Shown: positions 19,587 to 32,005 of the stretch, in pieces
Numbering within the stretch: the first letter of the stretch is position 1
Layout: each line of letters begins with the position of its first letter
DNA from: Hemileia vastatrix
Lineage: Eukaryota; Basidiomycota; Pucciniomycetes; Pucciniales; Zaghouaniaceae
DNA length: 64,000 nt
NCBI GenBank assembly: GCA_030280995.1
Contig: JASXTE010000011.1
Span: 25,259,817-25,323,816, forward strand
Direction: 5' to 3'
Notes under the pieces: model-generated
The model's input: the letters and a program-made list of their open reading frames with translations, nothing else
What the model was told of the DNA's origin: nothing
Databases searched by the model: none
Translations under genes and position numbers: made by a program

Positions 19587-22500
19587 ATGATCATCTTTCC
19601 AAAGTAAGTGAATTACTAAATATTCCACAGGTTAGGGAAGCAATAACTAACCAAAAGAACTGGCCTAAGTTAGATCAGTACCCTTATTGTGATGGGGATT
19701 TAAAATCTGATTGGAAGCAATTCATACAAAGAATTGATAACTTAAAATTTTCATACAAATTACCTGATGAAGAAATTACTTTAAAGTTAATATCTTTATT
19801 TAGAGATGTGGCCTTATTATGGTTTGAATATGTATTGAGTGAGGGAATTAATTACTCCTGGAATTAATGGAAGGCACTAATTGAAAGGCAATTTGGTGAC
19901 CCAAAATTTAGAATCAGTCAACAAAGATTGTATGAAAAAGCCAGATATAATCCAAATGCTGGAGATAAACCCATGGTATTTTTAATGAATTTAATAAAAA
20001 TCATGAAAGCCATGGATCCAAAAATGGATTATGAGTGGTGTGTGGAAAGAAAAGATAATATACAAGTTGCCTATATCATTTAGATACATTATTGTAGCTG
20101 GAACTGAAACCATCAGAGATACCTCTGGATTCATTAATATATGCAATGAGACATTATTAAACCACAAGTATGAAACCAAGAATAACTATTACAGACAAAG
20201 TGTTGACGTGGTAAAACCTGCTACAAGTAAATTGCCAGTGGAGAAGAAAAAACCTTCAGCTTCCCTTGTCCCTAAGAGACAGGAGAATAACACTTGTTAC
20301 AAATGTAATGAACCTTGGGTAAAGGGTCACACGTGTAAGAAAAGAATAAATGTTATTGAAACCTAACAGAATTCTGAACCAAGTAATCATGAAGATGAGA
20401 ATGTGGAATCCAGTGAGGATTTAAAAAGTAACATATCTTACAATGACAATGAGCATGAGATATTTGTATCAGAACAGGATATTATGTTCCTGAATGATGC
20501 TATACCTCATACTGACACATCTTTAACTTCCATTGAGGAAGCTTAAATAATTAAAGATGTAACTCATGATACTTAAAAAATAACACCTATCAGAGCACCT
20601 GTTATTTTATGTGGAAAAGAAATGAATGCCATTTTTGACACTGGGGCTTCAGGTAGTGTAGTTTCAATTAAGACATTAATGAAACTTGATAGTAAGTACC
20701 AGGAAAAACTAGAACCTGTTCAATCAAAGAACTAAAGAAGTTTGGGTTCAGTATTGAATCCAATTGGTAAATACAAAACTTCTGTATTCTTAAAATATAA
20801 TAATGGATATGTTAGAGCAGTGTGTGAATTCTTAGTAATGGATAATAAAAATTTTAGTGATTGTTTTATTATTGGCAATGATTTATTGACAAAATTTGGT
20901 ATTAAAATAGATCCTGAAAACAGTTGCTTCACTATAGGCGTGAATGGTAAGAGAAAATTTAAAATATGTTCTGAAAACTCAGTGTATGCCATTTTTCCTA
21001 GAGAAGAACAACTGCAAGGTGGATGAACCACCACTTAAATGGTTGAATTGGATAATGAAATCCAAAAGGCCTCTTTCAGTCCTCAACTCTCAAAAATTGA
21101 AGAAGAAAATATTTTGATATTTATTAAATCATATCCTATGGAATTTGCTCATGGTTCAATTGAGCTAGGATTGGTCAAAAACCATGAGATGAAAATCTCT
21201 TTAAGTTGTTATTTTGATAATATTTCTGGCAGCTTGTAAAAGAAACCTTACCCAGCTTCTCCTGCAAAAAGGAAAGATATTGAAGACAACATAAAAATGT
21301 CGTTAGAAATGGGTATTGTTGAAAAAGTAGACACAACACCTAAGTATTGTGTTATTTAACCAGTATTAATCTCTTATGAAAAAGATAAGGCAAGATTATG
21401 CAGTGATTATAGAGCTCTGAATACATACACTGTAGATGATATTTACCCTCTACCAAGGATAGCTTCTATCCATGCTAACTTACAAGGAGCAAAATATGTT
21501 TCCTGTCTGGATGGAAACAAGGGTTACCACCAGATTCCTGTAGAAAATAATTCTCAAAATTATTTATTAATAACCACACATATGGGTATATTTAAGAATG
21601 TGAGAATGCCATTTGGCCCAAAAAATGCGCCTTCAGTCTTCCAAAAATTAATGGATAGTGTTTTCCATCAGGAAATGGTTGAAGGATGGCTTTTGGTCTA
21701 TATTGATGACATCATAGTGTTTTCAAAAACATATGATGAACATTTAAAAAACCTGGAAAGAGTCTTTCAAAATATGGATGAAATAAAAATGACAATTGCA
21801 TAAATAAATGTAAGTTTGTATTTCAATCCCTGAAAGTACTTGGACATGTTGTATCTGGATTACAAATTTGGGTTGACCAGAATAAGGTGGCAGAAATTAA
21901 AAACATTAGTATACCTAAAAATGTAAAAGAGGTTCAAAGTTTTTTGGGTATGTGTGGATATTATAGACAGTATATTAAAAATTACCAATCCATTGCAGCT
22001 CCTTTAACAAATTTAATCAGGAAAAATGAAGCTTTCATTTGGAAAAATGAAAGACAACACGCCTTTAATAAATTAAAGGAACTTCTAATGTCAGCTCCAA
22101 TATTGGGACTGCCAGATTTCACACTACCTTTTATCTTGTACACTGGTGCAAGCTTCATAGGTTTAGGTGCTGCTTTACAGCAGAAACAGATAATAAATGG
22201 AAAATTATCTGAAGTAGTCATCTGTTATATATCCAGAAACTTAAGAAAAACAGAATTAAGGTATGGTGCCACACAGCTAGAATGTTTAGCCGTGGTGTGG
22301 GCTTTGGAGAAACTTCATTACTATCTGGAAGACCAGAAGTTTGAACTTATAACAGATTGCAGTGCAGTAAAATCATTACTAAACATGAAAACACCTAATA
22401 GGCACATTTTTAGATGGAAACTAGCTGTACAAGAGTACAGAGGAAGAATGAAAATCACTCACAGAGAAGGAACATTGCATTCTAATGTGGATTTATTATC

Positions 22501-24123
22501 CAGAAGTCCTTTGCCAAATGATACTGACAACCCAGCTTTTGTACCTGAAAATGAGGTTATACATATATTTGGGATTTATATAGTGTATTTAGAGGAAGAA
22601 TTTATGCAAACTATATTGGAAAATTATTCATCTGATAATAATTTGACTAAACTATCTACCATTCTAAATGATCCAACTAATGCCTTCATGAGTGAATTAA
22701 TTAAAACCTTGCTAACAAAGTATAGAAATGTGTTGGAAAAAAGAAGACTGTCAATTGAAGATGGATATATATATTACAGGAAATAGTTAAGTAATGTAAT
22801 AGTGATACCACCTTCTATGAAAGAGTTAATGTTAAGTACTTGTCATGGTGACATCTTAGCTGGTCATTTTGATTTTAACAAAACATTAACTAGAGTTAAA
22901 AACACAGCCTGGTGGATAAACATGAAAGATGATGTACAAAAATACGTTGAAACATGTGACTCTTGTCAGAAATCTAAAAGATTAACTGGGAAGAGAGCTA
23001 GGTTGTTATAACAAATAGAGCAGCCAAAAGCTCCATGGGAAATAATGAACATGGATTTTGTAACTGGCTTACCATTATCAGGAAAAGAAAGTTTCAATTC
23101 TTTCTGGGTAATAGTAGATAGATTAACAAAAATGTGTAAATTTATCCCTACCCATAGAGGTATCTGCAAAAGACTTTGCATTACTATGGTGGACTCAGAT
23201 GATGAATACTGCTGGGTTCCCTAAAGCCATAATCTCTGACAGAGACCCTAAATTCACTTCAGAGTTCTGGACATCTTTGATGGAAGTATCAGGTTGCCAA
23301 TTGAAATTGTCTACAGCACACCATCCACAAACTGATGGGCTGGCTGAGAGAATGATACAAACTCTAGAAGACATGATCAGAAGATATTGTGCCTTTGGTT
23401 TAGAATACAAAGACAATGAGAAATTCACACATGACTGGGTAACATTAATTCCTGGCCTTGAATTTGCTTATAAAAGCACAACTCATTCTGTAACAGAGAA
23501 GAAACCATTTGAACTCTGGCTGGGATACATACCAAATACCCCAGTAAATCATTTAAATAAATTACCAAGGTTAGATATACACCCTGGTACTAAATCCTTT
23601 ATTCATATGTAAAAAATGTGTAGAAAGCATTCAGAAGAATGCATCCAAAAAGTATTTTAATATGAAAAGAAAAGGTGGTTTAAATCTCATAAAAATATTT
23701 TAATTCAAAAAGGGAGATGAAGTCCTTGTATCAACACTACATTTTAATCTACAAGGTAATGTTAAATTAAAGGATCCCTTTGTAGGACCTTTTTTAGTAT
23801 GCAAAATGGTTGGTAATAATGCAGTGGAAGTCATATTATATGCTCCATATGATAGGAAACAACCAGTTTTCCCTACGTCATTATTGAAACTTTACCTTGC
23901 AAATGATCCTGACTTATTTCCAAAAAGAAGGGGAAGGCCTAAAAAGCAACCTGAAGAAATTGTGGAAAAAGCAGAAATTGAAAAAATACTCAAGAAAAGA
24001 ATCCTTACTAAAGAAAAAGGAACTGAGTATTTTTTAAGATTTAAAGGGAAATCAAATGAATTTGATAAATGGATTCCTGAAAAAGAAATTTCTAATTTAT
24101 CCACCCTTCTTAAAAAAATTTAA
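19587..24123 (+). pseudogene. Gag-Pol pseudogene of element B (CA to chromodomain)
   Basis: Domains in order: capsid core (NQKNWPKLDQYPYCDGD, 19,650); zinc knuckle CYKCNEPWVKGHTC (20,295); protease with DTGA (20,637-20,648); RT with CLDGNKGYHQ and intact YIDD (21,699-21,710); RNase H (22,130-22,500); integrase zinc domain HGDILAGHF to CDSC (22,844-22,965) and core; AT-hook KRRGRPKK (23,922-23,945); chromodomain to 24,123 (EKILKKRILT, FDKWIPEKEIS). At least ten stops or shifts split it, for example after YSWN at 19,865 and in the RT. Active-site motifs remain, so decay is fairly recent. Confidence 0.92.
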
Positions 24124-24314
24124 CAGAAATAAATTTCTGTTCAACCAGATGAGGGGTTAAAATACCAGTACTCATAATATATTATTATTTTTTATTTCTT
24201 TAAATTATAATCTTTAATGCTACAGAATTAATCTGAATACCTGAAAATTAAACAAATAAATAAATAAAAATGTATAACTTATCATTTTTTTATTGTTTTT
24301 TTTGGGTGGGCAAG
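24124..24314 (+). promoter_or_regulatory. 3' untranslated spacer and polypurine tract of B
   Basis: The last bases before the 3' LTR are GGGTGGGCAAG. E and F have GAGTGAGGGAG and GGGTGAGGGAG at the same place. This G-rich block is the likely polypurine primer for plus-strand synthesis. Confidence 0.6.
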
Positions 24315-25819
24315 TGTCAGCCTGTATATCCCCAGGACTGAGTAAAAATTAATTATAAGTTATTTTAATCACATGAACTATACATGGGAATAATAATTAA
24401 TAGTACACAAACAATATACATAATTAAAATTATGATAATATACAAAATATGCCATTATAACACCTTATATACACGCATATATCCACCTTTTATAAGTCTT
24501 ATGTACTTAATATTAAGTTGTAATATGTTAAGGTAATCTTAAGAACCTTAAGTATAAGGCTACATAAATTTTAAGTACATATAAAGCTGTTATTTTCACT
24601 GTTTTATGCAAAAAACAAGAAATATGCTTTATTTCACTTAAAAGTTGACTATATGCGCCATAAATTTGAGAATATAAAAATTGTGCTTTGACAGATCAAT
24701 TTGTCTCATTTAGGACTATTGATTCGGCTATTTAAATGCATAAAAATAACACTTTTCAAATTTGGTGTTTTTTATGCCAGAAATGGCTTCTGTGTACTGG
24801 CCACATACTGCCTGCTTTTTTCCCCTGTGAATAGCTTCATTTTTAGCAAAGTTAGCTTTTTAACACTATAATTACCCCACATTCTATTCCCACTGTGGGG
24901 AAACACACTAAAATAGGTGACAGGTGCTTATTTAGTGTCCTAGCTTAATTAATAATGCATTGACCTTGTTTATATGCACTAATTTCATTAATAACCTTAC
25001 TCTTGGCGCGATGTATTTCATCACCACCCTTAAATTTGCCTAAATTTAGTCAAGGATTTACCCGTGCAAGCACCTGCCAAGGACTGCATGTAGTTATCCC
25101 ACATCTCACACTCTTTTTTGAGTTTTTGGGTGGTTTCTCAGTCAATATTGGGTATTTTTAAATGGGAATTTCACATAGTATAATGTCAGGATTAGCCCCA
25201 TTGTTTCTACAGTGAATATTCCTTATTATTAAGCTATTATTTACCTTAAAAATTCCCCTTTTAGACTTTTATATTATTGTTTATTACGCATATATTCTCT
25301 TTTTATCTTATTTCTTAATTTTGATAGATTTTCCTTATTAATACAGGATTTTGACTGTTTTTACTGTTCTAATTATGTCATGGATTACTGGGAATGTTGA
25401 TGGGAATGTCTATTAGTTGTTTAGAGGCATCATTAACTGTGTATTGGGTTGTACATCAAGGGAATCATTGGGGAACTCATTGTGTATAAAAGGAGGAGGG
25501 TTTTTGGTTGTATTTCTTCATTCTTTATCATTTACAATTTAACCAATATAACCAAAAAAATTGCAAAACATATCAATTAGTACTTTTATAAGACTTTTGA
25601 ATAGTATCTGAATTATAAAAATCTATTTTTCTACCAGCTAAAAAGATTGTAAGCCATATATAAAAATAGTGAGAATTACATTACTGAGACCATTATTTTG
25701 AATTATATTTTACTATTTGTTGGATTTATACTACAGTATTCATATAGGACCATTAAAATATTCTATACAACTTACCATTCAAGCTAGTTCACGTCTTTGT
25801 GCTTGACCTCAGCCTGACA
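24315..25819 (+). mobile_element. 3' LTR of element B
   Basis: Aligns along its whole length with 15,934-17,433, with scattered substitutions and small indels (about 5% by eye). Ends CAGCCTGACA and is followed by TSD ATATA. Confidence 0.95.
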
Positions 25820-25885
25820 ATATATGTGCCTGAACTAGGTGTATATGCTTGTGTAGGTGTTGTGAGTCCACTGAATACATCCATA
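25820..25885 (-). mobile_element. Fragment of the left (3') LTR of element F
   Basis: These 66 bp match 60,011-60,076 in F's right LTR (TGCCTGAACTAGG, GAGTCCACTGAATACATCC). The fragment is stranded between B on the left and C on the right. The last five bases, CCATA, are C's TSD. Confidence 0.9.
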
Positions 25886-26697
25886 TGTCACCAGACAATC
25901 TACGCACAAGTTCGAGGGTGTTCCTGGAAGTGAGATGAGGAGAGTAGTTTAGAAACTTCTTTGAAGCACAGAGGAAATGTACGAGGAAGTGATTTGAAGA
26001 TGACTTGAAGGAAGAGCTACTGCTTCAAGATATTTTCAAGAAGAATTCTAATATAATTTAAAGATAATATTAATATTCTTAAGATCTCACAAAGGGTTGG
26101 AAACTCAATAATCAAAGATTTATGATTTAGAAATGATTACTGAGAAAATAAGGAAAGATACAATAATAATGATTTAACCTGAAGCTTTACCACTATTAAC
26201 TATATATACGTTTTACAATTTGATTCTAAAGAAATATTGAACCAAAATCCAACCCCTTTTATATCCATTACCTTTCCTTGCATTGACCTCATACCCATCC
26301 ATCATTACACACACAACAGACCACCAAAATTACACCCGTTACACCTGGACCCTCCTCACTAACATCTGTTAGCCCTTTAATCCTCCACTAACCATCCTGT
26401 CCATCCTCACTACCCCTTTTTAATAACCCACAGATATTTAATAAACCTTTTTAGCGGACTATTACATTGACTATTGTGCTGTGTGTCGCTTATTGAGGAA
26501 AAGACTAAGACACACTATTGAGAGATTGACTAATTTAGATTTAGAGTTTTAGACTAGTGCGGTTGACTAGTGAGTACACAAAGGAAATTCGCAGTTGCTA
26601 TGTAGAATTTCTTTCTGTGCTTCAAGTATGGATTTAGACCTCTGTATTATTCATTTAATGAGCTTCTTTTGCCTCGAGTGTCACATAGCGCGTGACA
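25886..26697 (-). mobile_element. 3' LTR of element C
   Basis: Left-hand LTR of the minus-strand element. It begins TGTCACCAGACA, with the first 12 bp nearly palindromic with the LTR end. It is preceded by TSD CCATA. Confidence 0.93.
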
Positions 26698-26707
26698 CAT
26701 GCCCGGG

Positions 26708-26715
26708 TATAAAAA
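26708..26715 (+). promoter_or_regulatory. TATA box of the antisense gene in C
   Basis: TATAAAAA, 10 bp beyond the LTR edge, in the context CCCGGGTATAAAAACGCG. It faces the antisense gene, as in A (13,484-13,491). Confidence 0.55.
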
Positions 26716-26844
26716 CGCGAGCTACGTTGAGTGTGAGACATACTTTCCAAAACTACTTTCTCTCCCTTCTTACTTTAATTACTTTATAATTTATTATGTT
26801 GAATTGCCATACCCCAGCTCCCACACCTCCACACCCCAAAGCGG

Positions 26845-27757
26845 ATTGTGGAATCATTACCCGGAAGTATTCTCAAGCCTGCACAGCCTGCGAATCAATG
26901 TAATACTTCTGGGTTGAAAGCACGGCAACACAAGGCCCTTGCCAGAAATGCGAGTTTTTCCGCTGGAGATGGGTGGCGTGTGATGCCTTATCAAAAAACA
27001 CAGAAATTGAGTGCCAATTTACAAAAACAAAATATTGGGTAATACTGAAGACCAAAGAGGTTGTCAAAGATATCTGGGACGTATTGGTCGGGGACAATCA
27101 GTCGGTGGGAGAGATTGAGGAGGAGTTTGAAGATACCGTAGCAACCTGGATAACCCAAGCCACAAGTAAGAAACGAGGGGTCAAAGAAGAGGTAGATTAG
27201 TTAGTTGAAGAGGATGAGGATGAAGTCCCTATTTCAAGATGGACGCCGAAAAAGCGGAAGATGGTCATCGAGGATGACAAAGAGGAGAAGGAAGTGACAT
27301 TGGAAGTCACCCCAAAATTATTCTTAGAAGCTGACCCATTGTTTGAAGTAAGACTGTTATTTTTTTTTAAAAATAAAATTTTGTTACTGATGACCTATGT
27401 TTTTAGAATTCAGATGTCATCACGGAAGCTCCAATTGTGGAAGCTGCGCCATTGCTGCCAGTTGAGGCAAGTCAACCGGTGGTTGATTCAAGGGAGGAAA
27501 ACCAAGAGACTCTCAACCAGGTATGGTTGAAGAAACCTTGGAAAGGTCAACGAACTCAATTCATCAAAGATTTAAGCAGTGAGGTCGACAAGATTTTTGA
27601 TGCTGCCTCCTTCGAAGTGGCCAAAGAATTACTAGAAATTTGGGAAGTGGTACCGGTAGGAGAGGAGGAGGTATTTGAGAAAAGCAGGAAGGAGATAAGA
27701 GTGGGTTTGGAAAAAATGAAGATGTTGGTTTCGGAGAAAATACAGGAGAAAATTTGA
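26845..27757 (+). pseudogene. Antisense intron-containing gene of lineage I, copy in C
   Basis: Homologous to 13,355-12,442 in A. The start codon is lost (ATT for ATG at 26,845), a later Met is ACG, and a TAG lies at 27,198. The Cys cluster reads CQKCEF with downstream changes; the acidic VEEDEDEVP is kept. Intron 27,348-27,406 (59 nt) has GTAAGA and TTTTTAG. Exon 2 (27,407-27,757) is fully open for 116 codons and ends with a Glu/Lys-rich helical segment. A's intact exon 1 plus C's intact exon 2 imply an ancestral protein of about 284 residues of unknown function. Confidence 0.7.
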
Positions 27758-27759
27758 AA

Positions 27760-28555
27760 TGGAAGGAAAAAAGTAGAAAGAAATTTGTGTATTTATTTAT
27801 TTATCTTTTTTATTTTGATATTTTACTTGAAAATGTTTATATATATTATAAGATTTTGAGAAAAGAAATGAGGAAGAAAGAAAATATTTGAATAAAATTT
27901 TGTTTTAAATTTTGAAAGAAGAAAAGAAAGAATGTTTAACTGAAGGAATTTTAGCTTTAAGTTTTGAAAAAGAAAAATTTAAGTAAGAAAAAGAAATAAT
28001 TTATTGAAAAAAATTTTGTTTGAAATGAAAATTTAATGAGAGAAAAATTTTGTTATTCGTGAAAGTTTATTTATTGAAGTTTTTTTTTTGAGGAATTTTG
28101 GTTATTTGAAAAGAAAGAAGAAAAAAATATTTTTAAAAAAGTTTTTGAAAGAAAGAAGAAATTTGTTTGAAGAATTTTAAAAGAGAGATATAAACGTTGA
28201 AATGAAGTTTGAGAAAGATTGTCGTATGGAGTTTGTGAAAATTTTTTGATAGTTTGAAGAAAAACAAAATAAGGGAAAAGAAGAAAAGTTTGAAAAGAGA
28301 AAAGAAAGAAAATTAAAGGAATAGGTGATTTTTTAAGATTTTAATTTTATTATTTTATTTTATTTTATTTTTTAACTTAATTTAATTTTGGTTTTAGTTT
28401 AGTTTATTTTATTTATTTTACTTTATTTATTTATTTTTTTAAGAAGGTTGAAAAAAGCTTTTGGGAAGAAGAAAGAAGAAAAGAAAGAGAAAAGAGACGA
28501 AGAGAAAAAATGAAAGAGAGTTCTATGGTTTTGGTTTTAAAGGATATTTAAGATG
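27760..28555. other. Purine-rich tract of element C
   Basis: About 800 bp dominated by A and G on the plus strand (GAAAGAAGAAAAG type), the inverse of A's tract at 11,566-12,441. No ORF of note. Strong strand asymmetry over this length can favour triplex structures. Confidence 0.7.
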
Positions 28556-28559
28556 AAAA

Positions 28560-31500
28560 GATTTTAGGAGTTCAGGGGCGTTAGAAACATTGATGGCTGG
28601 TTCCCAGGATGTTTTTTCTGAGTCATCGAGGAAGCCTTCCCATTCCACAAAGTATTGAAGTTTCCCCTTGCGCATTGTTGAATCAAGGATACGGCTTACT
28701 TCCCACTCTAGATGGTCTCCTACTTCTACCGGTTCCGGAGGAGGTTGGTTCCTGCCTGGGTATGTTTCTCGAGCCAGTTCAGGAGAGATACATGGAAAAC
28801 AGGGTGAATATCCTGCCTTTTAGTAGGTAGCTTGAGTTAAAATGCAGTTTTAGAGACTTTGGAGTTGATTTCAAATGGTCTCAAGAGTTTTTCAGCCAGT
28901 TTCTTTGATGGTGGAGCTGTTTGAATGTTTCATGCATTGAGCCATACTTTGTTGCCTGGTTTAAAAGAAGGAGCAGATTGTCGATGTTTGTTGGCCTGTT
29001 CCTTGTTCCTTTAAGTTGCTAACTCCAAATTTGATTTAAGTTCTTCTTGGAGTCGTGATATGGTTCAATGATAATTTTCTGCATGATGACTAGTTCCTAC
29101 ATGGATTGAGTTGAATTGAGGATGTCTTCCATAAACAGTTTTGAAAGGAGATTGTCATGTTGAAGAATGTGTCGAGTTATTATAAGCAAATTTGGCCAAT
29201 GGTAACCATGTGTTCTAATTTTCTTGTTGGTAACTGACATACATTCGAAGGTATTGTTGGAGGATTTGGTTGACCCTTTTAGTTTGCCCATCGGTTCCAG
29301 GATGATATGCCATGGAGAGATTCCTTGTGATATTGAGTTATTGACACAATTGAGTCCAGAATGTGGATAAAAAAAATGAGCCTCTATCTGAAATAATTTC
29401 ATTAGGTAAGCCATGTTTGGAAAATACATATTCTAAAAACAATTTTGAAAAATCTTCTGCTGTAGCAGTAGTAGTGTTTTTAATGAAAATGGACATTTTT
29501 GAAAATCTATCTACTATTACTAATATAGCATCAAAATTATTAGAGAGAGGAAGTTGAGAAATGAAATCCATCAATAAAGATTCCCAATGTTTAGAGGGAA
29601 TAGGAAGCAGTTGAAGCAACCCATGCTTCCAGTGACAGGGAGCCTTATTTTTATTACATTCATAATAAGATCTTATATAGGCCTTGATTTCTCCGGTCAC
29701 TCCTGGACAGAAGAAATCCCTCACTATTAACTGGTAGGTTTTATCAACCCCAAAATGGCCAGCTAATGGAGAATCATGTTGACTGTTGAAAATCCATAAT
29801 TTTATTTTATTGTTGTTGGCTATGACTACTCTACCTTCAAAAAATAATAGACCTGATTCAATACTAAATCTTTTCGCCCCTTGCTTCGAGAGTATTTTGT
29901 CTTTTAATCCTAAACAATAATTGTCATTCGACAGAGCTTCGAGGATGTTGGATAGTGGATTTTGGAAAGATTGAATTGTCATTGAATTAAGTTGATGAGT
30001 CATTAACATTGATTCATTGAAAATTGATTTCACATTTGCTGGGTTCTTGTCAGCAAATGTGTCCCTCTGCTGTGGGTAAACATCGTCCCGAGGTGACAGG
30101 ATATCTGGGACAATGCAGTTCTTACCTGGGCGATAGGAAATAGAAAAAGGAAATTCAGACAAAAATTCAGCCCACCTGGCTTGACGCCTGGTTAACACTT
30201 TGGAATACATAAAGTATTTCAAAGCATTATGGTCAGTCAGGATTTGAAAAGGACTATCTAGGCTGAGAAGAAAATAGCACAATTTTTTAAGACAATGAAT
30301 AATAGCTAAAAGCTCCTTGTCATGAATTTCATAATTTAATTCTGCTGAAATGAGTTTGCGTGACTCGAAAGCAACAGGATGAAACAATTTTGTTTCAAGA
30401 TTGAATTGAGAAATGACCCCTACAATAGCAAAATTGCTAGCGTCTGTCTTGACTATTGTCAAAGCAGAAGGATCAAAGTGTTGAAGAATTGGAGCTGTGG
30501 TAAATGCATTCTTCAATGCTTTGAATTCCTTTTGTGCTGTAAAAGTAAAAACAAAATGAATATCTTTTCTAAGAAGAGAAGTAATATTGTAAATAGTTTT
30601 AGAGTAATCTCTAATAAATCTTCTATAGAAATTGGCAAACCCAAAAATCCTTGGTGGGATTTATTGGTTTTGGGCTCAGGCCATTCCAGGACTTTTTGGA
30701 CCTTTTTGTCGTCCATGACTAAACCATCAGTGGATAATGTAAAACCCAAAGAATCAATAGATTTAAGATGGAATTCGCATTTATTGTGCTTGGCATAGAG
30801 ACCCTGATCTGGAAGGCAATTTAGAACCTGTTGAACATGATGAATATGTTCATCCATTGTCTTCAAGAAAATTAAAATATCATCTAAGTAGACGACAACA
30901 TCTTGAAAGATGTCATTAAAAAAATTTGAAAAGTAGATGGTGCGTTACATAATCCAAAAGGCATTACTAAATATTCAAAACTACCAAATCTAGTGTGCAT
31001 TGCAGTCAGTGGTTCATGACCTTCTGCAATGCGAATAAGATTATAAGTGCCTCTAAGATCAATTTTAGAAAAGAAATTAGCACCATTAAAAAGGGTAAGA
31101 AGCAATGACATAGGAGGAACTTGATATGCATTCTTCTTTGTGACTGTGTTGAGCTTTCTATAGTCAACACACAACCTAAGGCTACTGTCATTTTTCTTTA
31201 CAAAAAGAACAGGGGAGCCAGTTGGAGATTTACTGGCTCTGATGAAACCTTTGGCTACATTCTCTGCAATGTAGTCTCAAAGAACTTGAGATTTGTCCTT
31301 TGACAAAGAATATACATGACCTAACGGAGGTACTGGACCTATTAACTCTATTTGATGGTTCTAGGTTCGATAAGGTGGTAACTTATTGGCCTTGCTGATT
31401 GAGAAAAAATCAAGGAAATCATGATACATTTCCTCGGGCTAGAAGGGTTAGCCAATTGCTCATTTAGAGAAAGATCAGATGCTTTCAAGTCATCTGGCAG

Positions 31501-31813
31501 ATATTTTTACTCTACCAGGATATTTTCAGGTTGGTTTTTTTAACTCCCTATTGACCTGCATTGAAGAATTAGAAATATACTTAGTGTGTGGGGTGATCAA
31601 TCCCCATGACCAATCAATTTCAGGATTCCAATGCGTTAAAAAGTCATGGCCAAGGATGGTGTTGTCCATTCTTGGGGCGTCCAAGACTGATAATTCTCAC
31701 TTGAAGACGGGAAAGTTCGGAAAGTTGAGAACCCATAAAACTTTCTTACTTACCCAATATTTGGGTTCCTCTGATTCGACCAAATAAATTGGAGTTTGAT
31801 CAATATCTATGAA
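28560..31813 (-). pseudogene. Pol pseudogene of element C (protease to chromodomain)
   Basis: Read leftwards: end of protease (31,813-31,480); RT (31,300-30,880) with [15 protein letters not shown] block, IDLRGTYN and YLDD at about 30,885, but a T7-run frameshift just before it; a 392-codon ORF (30,516-29,338) with RNase H (TDASN, TDHNALKYF), integrase zinc domain (HDSPLAGHFG, YYEC with one Cys lost) and core (LLMDFIS, IISDRGSFF); chromodomain at about 28,705-28,565 (WEVSRILDS, FVEWEGFLDDSE, SWEPAINVSNAPELL), which reads intact. Shares the YYEC and T7 lesions with A's second pol copy. Confidence 0.92.
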
Positions 31814-32005
31814 TTTCGGTCAGTCATCTAGAAGAAGGTAAGAGAAAGAGGAGAAAAGGAGGAGTACAAGGGAAAAATAAAAGAAATAAAGTGTAATAGA
31901 TTATTTAATTTATTTAAAAGAAAAACAACGGCAAGTAACTTGAGAGATGACAAAAATTTAGGCTTTATTAATAATAATATTATTAAAGGTAAGGGTTCTG
32001 CGCGG
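31814..32005 (-). mobile_element. Left LTR of E, part 1
   Basis: Matches 50,983-51,174. The first bases TTCGGTCAGTC correspond to TGTCAGTCAGTC with one base lost. It stops at CTGCGCGG, where D is inserted. Confidence 0.9.

Larger units (their letters stand above)
15934..25819 (+). mobile_element. Element B: full-length lineage II Ty3/gypsy retrotransposon
   Basis: Bounded by LTRs of 1,500 and 1,505 bp that start TGTCAGCCTG and end CAGCCTGACA. Five-bp TSDs ATATA are exact at 15,929-15,933 and 25,820-25,824. The host sequence, split at GGATATA, is uninterrupted at 60,009 in F's right LTR. Internally it has Gag, protease, RT, RNase H, integrase, AT-hook and chromodomain. A 250-bp MITE and many stops show it is inactive. 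LTR differences by eye are about 5%. Confidence 0.95.
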
